Shown piece after piece: positions 60,600 through 64,000 of a stretch of 64,000 nucleotides of DNA (the stretch's first letter is position 1; the number at the start of each line of letters is the position of its first letter). Made by a program: the position numbers and the translations under genes. Source of the DNA: Persicimonas caeni (GTDB taxonomy: Bacteria > Myxococcota_A > Bradymonadia > Bradymonadales > Bradymonadaceae). The stretch lies in the NCBI RefSeq assembly GCF_006517175.1, contig NZ_CP041186.1, positions 4,367,074 through 4,431,073 on the forward strand. The letters are read 5' to 3'. The notes under the pieces were generated by a model that was not told the origin of the DNA, made no database searches, and saw nothing but the letters and a program-made list of their open reading frames with translations.

Positions 60600-63386
60600 T
60601 CACTCCAACCACGCAAAGTCCAACTCCGGATCCAACACATACCCCTCCCGTCCGGTCAGCAAGATCCCGTCGAGCCCCATGGTTCGCAGCGTGCGAATCG
60701 CGGTGTAGACCCGCGAGGAGCCGGCCGACTTGGTCAGCTTCTCGTCGGGCCAGCCGACCTGACTGAGGGCGTCGACCGAGATGCCGTCGTCCTCGCCGGC
60801 GGCGCGGCGTCGGGCGAGCTCGGCCAAGATGAGCGACAAAGCCTGGCGGCTCGATAGGTCGACGTGCTCGCCGTCGGGCAGGCGGAACGCGCTGCCGTCG
60901 CGGGCGACCATCAGGCCCTCTTGGGGAGCGATCGAATTCGCCGCGCTCTCGAAGAGCTCGGCGAGCTCTAACAGGTGGTCGTAGCAGACCCAGCGCCAGA
61001 TGCGCGCCTGGGGCTGGAAGCGACGCTCTTTGGCGCGGGTGCTCAGGTCTTCGACGATGTCGTCGAGCTCAAGGGCGGACGCGTGGCCCTCTTGGCCGAG
61101 GCAGTCGCCGGCGCGCAAAAAGTAGGCGACGTCGTCGAGCAGGGCGCGCGCGCCCAACTCCTCGAAGCCCGCGCGGGCCTCATCGAGCAGTCGCTCGGCG
61201 CGCTCGCGTCCGCCCAAGGCGGCTTCGGCGACCGCCGCCCAGCAGCGCACGTGGGCGCGAAGGCGGCCCGACTCGAGGGCGTCGACCTCGCCTGTGGCCA
61301 GGCGCATCAGGCGTACGGCTTCGCGAAACTCGCCGCGGCGCAGGTGGATGATCGCCAAGCGGGTGCGCGCCTGGACGCGGTCGGGGATATCTTCGGTGTC
61401 CCACACCGTCTGCAACACCGTACGTAGGTATGCTTCGGGCGAGGTTTCGTCGTCGGTGGCGTCGAGCGCGCTGAGCCCGAAGCGAAGCGGGTTGAGCCGG
61501 CGCCCGGCGCTCGTCTTCGACCAGTCTTCCTTGGACGCGTAGTCGAGCGCGCGGCGAAACGACTCGTAGGCGCGCTTGTTGTGGCCGCGATACCACTCGA
61601 GCTCGCCGTGGGCCTCGAGCCAACGCATCTGAAAGCGCGGGGCGGCCGCGGTGTCGATGCTGCGTGCGCCGTCGAGACTGTGGGCGGCCGATTCGAGGTC
61701 GCCGGTGGGGACCTGGCATCGGCAAAGATCGACCAGAACCCGCGCCTCGAGTGCTTCGATGGCGTGGCGCCTGGCCAGCTCGAGCGCATGGGCGAGCTCG
61801 GCGGCGGCGCTGTCGAAGTCGCCCAGCTCGTAATCGACGATGGCGCGAATCTGGCGCATCTTGACGATGGCCGGCGCGTCGCGGAGGGAGTCGGCGAGCT
61901 CGAGGGCCTCGCGGAGGGGCTGGCGGGCCGCCGATGGCTTGCCTGCGGCGCGCAGCACCGTGCCTTTGCGGTAGAGCAGGTGCGCGCGGCGGGCGGTCGC
62001 GTCGACCTGCGCGGCGGCGTCGAGGCCGGCGTCGACGTCGGCCAGCGCTTCGGTGTAGCGGCCCTCGGCGTAGTAGCAGCGCGCTCGCGCGCCGAGCAGC
62101 TTGGCGCGAAGCTTGGGGTCGTCGAACGCGCCGCCGAGGGCGGCGTCGACGACCTCGAGCTGCCGGCTCGAGTGGCCGTCGCGCGCTCTTCTGAGCCGGT
62201 AGGCGCCCAGCGCCAGGCGCGCAGCGGTGGCGTCGTCAGTGCCCAGCGACGCCCAGAATGCCTTCTCGACGTTGGCGAGGTCTTCGGCGCGGCGCAGCTT
62301 CTTGGAGTTGGCCAGCCGCTCGGCGAAGTAGCGCGCGTGTCGTCGCTCGAGCTCGTCGCGGCGCTCTCCTTCGAGCATCGTGTCGGCAAATTCGCGCGTC
62401 GTCGCGAAGAGCTGGAAGCGAAGGGCCCCGCGCTTGGAGCCCGGAGCGCGTCTGGTGACCACGAGCGACTTGTCGACCAGCGACTCGAGCACGTCGCCGA
62501 CCCACACCGGCGCGTCGGTCTCGAGCACAGCCTCGGCCGCGGGCAGATCGAAGCTCCCGCGAAAGACCGACGCTCCTGCCAGGACCTCGCGCTCCTCGGG
62601 CTCGAGCAACTCCCACGACCAATAAAGGGTGGCGTGCATGCTCTGGTGGCGCACTGTGGCGTGGCGCGTCTTGCGGATGAGCGTGTGCAGCCCGCCGCCC
62701 TCGCCGGTCAACCGCTCGAGGATGTCGGCCGGCGCCACCACGTTGACCCGCGCGGCGGCGAGCTCGACGGCCAGCGGGACCGCGTCGAGGTAGCGCACAA
62801 TCTCGGCGACCGCGGCGCGGTTGGTCTCGTCGAGGTCGAACTCGGGGCGCACCTGCCGAGCGCGGTGGGCGAAGAGCTCGACGGCCTCGTCTTCCGGCAG
62901 CGGCGAGAGCCGAATCAGGCGCTCACCGCGCAGCCGAAGCGCCTCGCGCGAGGTCGCCAAAAAGCTCACCTCGGGGGCGATTTCGAGCCACTGGCGCATG
63001 GCGTGGGCCGCCGGGTCGACCACCTGCTCGAGGTTGTCGACGAGGATCAGGCTGTCGCCCAGCGACGCCAGCGCGTGGCCCAGGCGCTCGATGCGCCCCG
63101 AGCCGGCGCCGGGCATCGCCTCCAACACCGGCTCGAGCGCCTCGGTCACACCGGTCAGAAACTCGTCGAGCGTGCGCGCTTTGGCCACGTCGACCATCAC
63201 GACCTGCTCGAAGCGCTCGGTGCTCGCCGCGTAGTTCATCGCCAGGCGCGTCTTTCCCATCCCCCCGGTCCCGGCAATCGTGACGAGCGGCGCCTCCTGC
63301 ATGCATTGGTCGAGCAGAGACATCTCTCGGGCTCGTCCGATGAATCGCTTTCGTCGGCGAGGCAGATTGTACTTCTGGCTAGACAT
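60600..63386 (-). CDS. STAND-type ATPase regulator with TPRs and C-terminal winged helix
   Basis: 928 residues. NB-ARC-like ATPase at the N-terminus: Walker A GTGGMGKT (about residues 39-46), Walker B LILVDNLE, and the sensor-like TSREALRLRGERLIRLSPL. Then a helical arm, TPR-like repeats (400-800, GRYTEALADVDAGLDAAA, GDFDSAAAELAHALELARR) and a C-terminal winged helix of the OmpR type (LSSRQALSLILAELARR, SRVYTAIRTLRTMG). This is the layout of AfsR/MalT-like signal-sensing transcription regulators. Upstream lies an AT-rich divergent spacer with a 12-bp inverted repeat that may be its own operator. The start is placed at an ATG (63386); a GTG at 63398 is possible. Confidence 0.85.
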   Translation of the reverse strand: MSSQKYNLPRRRKRFIGRAREMSLLDQCMQEAPLVTIAGTGGMGKTRLAMNYAASTERFEQVVMVDVAKARTLDEFLTGVTEALEPVLEAMPGAGSGRIERLGHALASLGDSLILVDNLEQVVDPAAHAMRQWLEIAPEVSFLATSREALRLRGERLIRLSPLPEDEAVELFAHRARQVRPEFDLDETNRAAVAEIVRYLDAVPLAVELAAARVNVVAPADILERLTGEGGGLHTLIRKTRHATVRHQSMHATLYWSWELLEPEEREVLAGASVFRGSFDLPAAEAVLETDAPVWVGDVLESLVDKSLVVTRRAPGSKRGALRFQLFATTREFADTMLEGERRDELERRHARYFAERLANSKKLRRAEDLANVEKAFWASLGTDDATAARLALGAYRLRRARDGHSSRQLEVVDAALGGAFDDPKLRAKLLGARARCYYAEGRYTEALADVDAGLDAAAQVDATARRAHLLYRKGTVLRAAGKPSAARQPLREALELADSLRDAPAIVKMRQIRAIVDYELGDFDSAAAELAHALELARRHAIEALEARVLVDLCRCQVPTGDLESAAHSLDGARSIDTAAAPRFQMRWLEAHGELEWYRGHNKRAYESFRRALDYASKEDWSKTSAGRRLNPLRFGLSALDATDDETSPEAYLRTVLQTVWDTEDIPDRVQARTRLAIIHLRRGEFREAVRLMRLATGEVDALESGRLRAHVRCWAAVAEAALGGRERAERLLDEARAGFEELGARALLDDVAYFLRAGDCLGQEGHASALELDDIVEDLSTRAKERRFQPQARIWRWVCYDHLLELAELFESAANSIAPQEGLMVARDGSAFRLPDGEHVDLSSRQALSLILAELARRRAAGEDDGISVDALSQVGWPDEKLTKSAGSSRVYTAIRTLRTMGLDGILLTGREGYVLDPELDFAWLE

Positions 63387-63432
63387 GGATGGCGGCACTT
63401 AGGATGGGATTGAGGCAGACTTTTAGATGGGG

Positions 63433-63466
63433 TTTTAGATCTTTCAGGTCGCTTAAAGATCTAAAA
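63433..63466. promoter_or_regulatory. Perfect inverted repeat in divergent promoter spacer
   Basis: TTTTAGATCTTT and AAAGATCTAAAA form a perfect 12-bp inverted repeat with a 10-bp gap. Each half also contains AGATCT. A third TTTTAGAT lies at 63421. The sequence here (63413-63520) is clearly richer in A and T than the rest of the window, as expected for promoters. Candidate operator for the regulator or its divergent neighbour. Confidence 0.55.
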
Positions 63467-63576
63467 ATTACAAATTTAGTCGTCTGAAAGGTACAAGCGT
63501 TTGTAGTGTAATTCGTAGGGACAAAGCATTGCTTCGCCCTCAAAAACCATAACACGCGGACTGTTTAGAGGCGACC

Positions 63577-64000
63577 ATGACTCGTTCGTACCAGCTCACT
63601 TCTCGCTCCTCTTTCAAGCTCACGATGAGCCTCGCCGGCTTGCTCCTCGCCGCGGTGAGTTCCACCGGATGTGGCGACGGAATGCTCGGTTGGGATTGGG
63701 GCGGTGACGAGACGGCGCGAGTCCAGCAGGCGCAAGCGATCAACGGGCGCTACCGCCCGCCGGCCGACGTGGCCGAGGCGGGTCGCGAGCAGGCCGGTAA
63801 TATCACCTACGACGACGCCGACCAGTGCATCGGCACCGGCAACCCGATTCTTCCCGGCGCCGATCGCCTGGCGAGCTTTCTTCGGGACAATTTCGACGGC
63901 GCCAGCCGCTACGACCACACGGTCTACTGCCGGTCGGTGCGCGGCGGATCGAGCCTGTCGATGCACGCGACGGGTCGCGCCATCGACCTGTATATCCCCA
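63577..64000 (+). CDS. M15/extensin-like lipoprotein, cut by window edge
   Basis: Open to the last base, so only 141 codons are seen. Lipobox STGC puts the lipidated Cys at residue 32. The sequence SSLSMHATGRAIDLYIP carries the H-x-x-G-x-A-x-D pattern of M15 D-Ala-D-Ala peptidases and the extensin-like domain; the His and Asp would bind zinc in the peptidase. A role in cell-wall trimming is likely but depends on the missing C-terminus. Divergent from the STAND regulator, with the operator candidate between. Confidence 0.8.
   Translation, partial: MTRSYQLTSRSSFKLTMSLAGLLLAAVSSTGCGDGMLGWDWGGDETARVQQAQAINGRYRPPADVAEAGREQAGNITYDDADQCIGTGNPILPGADRLASFLRDNFDGASRYDHTVYCRSVRGGSSLSMHATGRAIDLYIP

Overview
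The window is high-GC, gene-dense DNA that most resembles a deltaproteobacterial or Myxococcota-type chromosome, possibly of the Bradymonadales. That placement is inferred from gene content: many lipoproteins with acidic Asp/Glu/Ser/Gly linkers and Cys-rich bodies, a surface protein with a MYXO-CTERM-like tail, a C-factor-like short-chain dehydrogenase, and many histidine kinases. I recognised no rRNA, tRNA, prophage or CRISPR array. Both ends cut through genes.

Layout. 0-9.4 kb: a truncated secreted protein, a lipoprotein, an SDR, a phytoene-desaturase-like enzyme, a zinc-independent quinone/enone reductase, a nucleoside deaminase, a membrane PAS histidine kinase and a Cys-rich lipoprotein. 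9.7-15.6 kb: a three-gene RND efflux operon on the minus strand (outer-membrane factor, fusion protein, permease). 16-25.5 kb: a Cys-rich lipoprotein, a large MYXO-CTERM surface protein, an M28 peptidase with a membrane domain, an unknown protein and a VKOR/SPW membrane pair. 25.5-31.3 kb: YaeQ-like protein, atypical SDR, DNA polymerase II and a lipoprotein. 31.4-36.8 kb: PAS kinase, aldo/keto reductase and a large lipoprotein. 37-38.1 kb: a REP-associated (RAYT) transposase. 38.5-39.8 kb: homogentisate dioxygenase. 39.9-48 kb: a signalling cluster with a solute-binding lipoprotein, a hybrid kinase, a PAS kinase with a NarL-type regulator, a degenerate receiver, an NtrB-type kinase and a short WD40-like protein. 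48-64 kb: lipoprotein, SulP transporter, DEAD-box helicase, DUF6064 protein, APP1-type phosphatase, two SDRs, a TPM/coiled-coil membrane protein, a STAND/TPR regulator and a truncated M15/extensin-like lipoprotein.

The most unusual feature is the intergenic DNA. At least six repeat families fill it: (a) about ten copies of a 21-bp palindrome with core GGTGTCAGACACC, two of which bracket the RAYT gene as exact inverted copies and two of which lie in frame inside polB; (b) arrays of 26-28 bp units that each fold as GGGCA-AGA-TGCCC; (c) three elements of exactly 124 bp with 17-bp terminal inverted repeats; (d) a 175-218 bp element in inverted copies on both sides of the DEAD-box helicase; (e) a 42-bp palindrome array at 49.3 kb and another 42-bp array at 29.5 kb; (f) an 11-copy 41-bp array at 5.6 kb. 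All eight convergent gene junctions longer than about 90 bp contain a hairpin-forming repeat, while the two very short ones (9 and 18 bp) have none. This suggests that repeats serve as bidirectional 3' ends, or survive best there.
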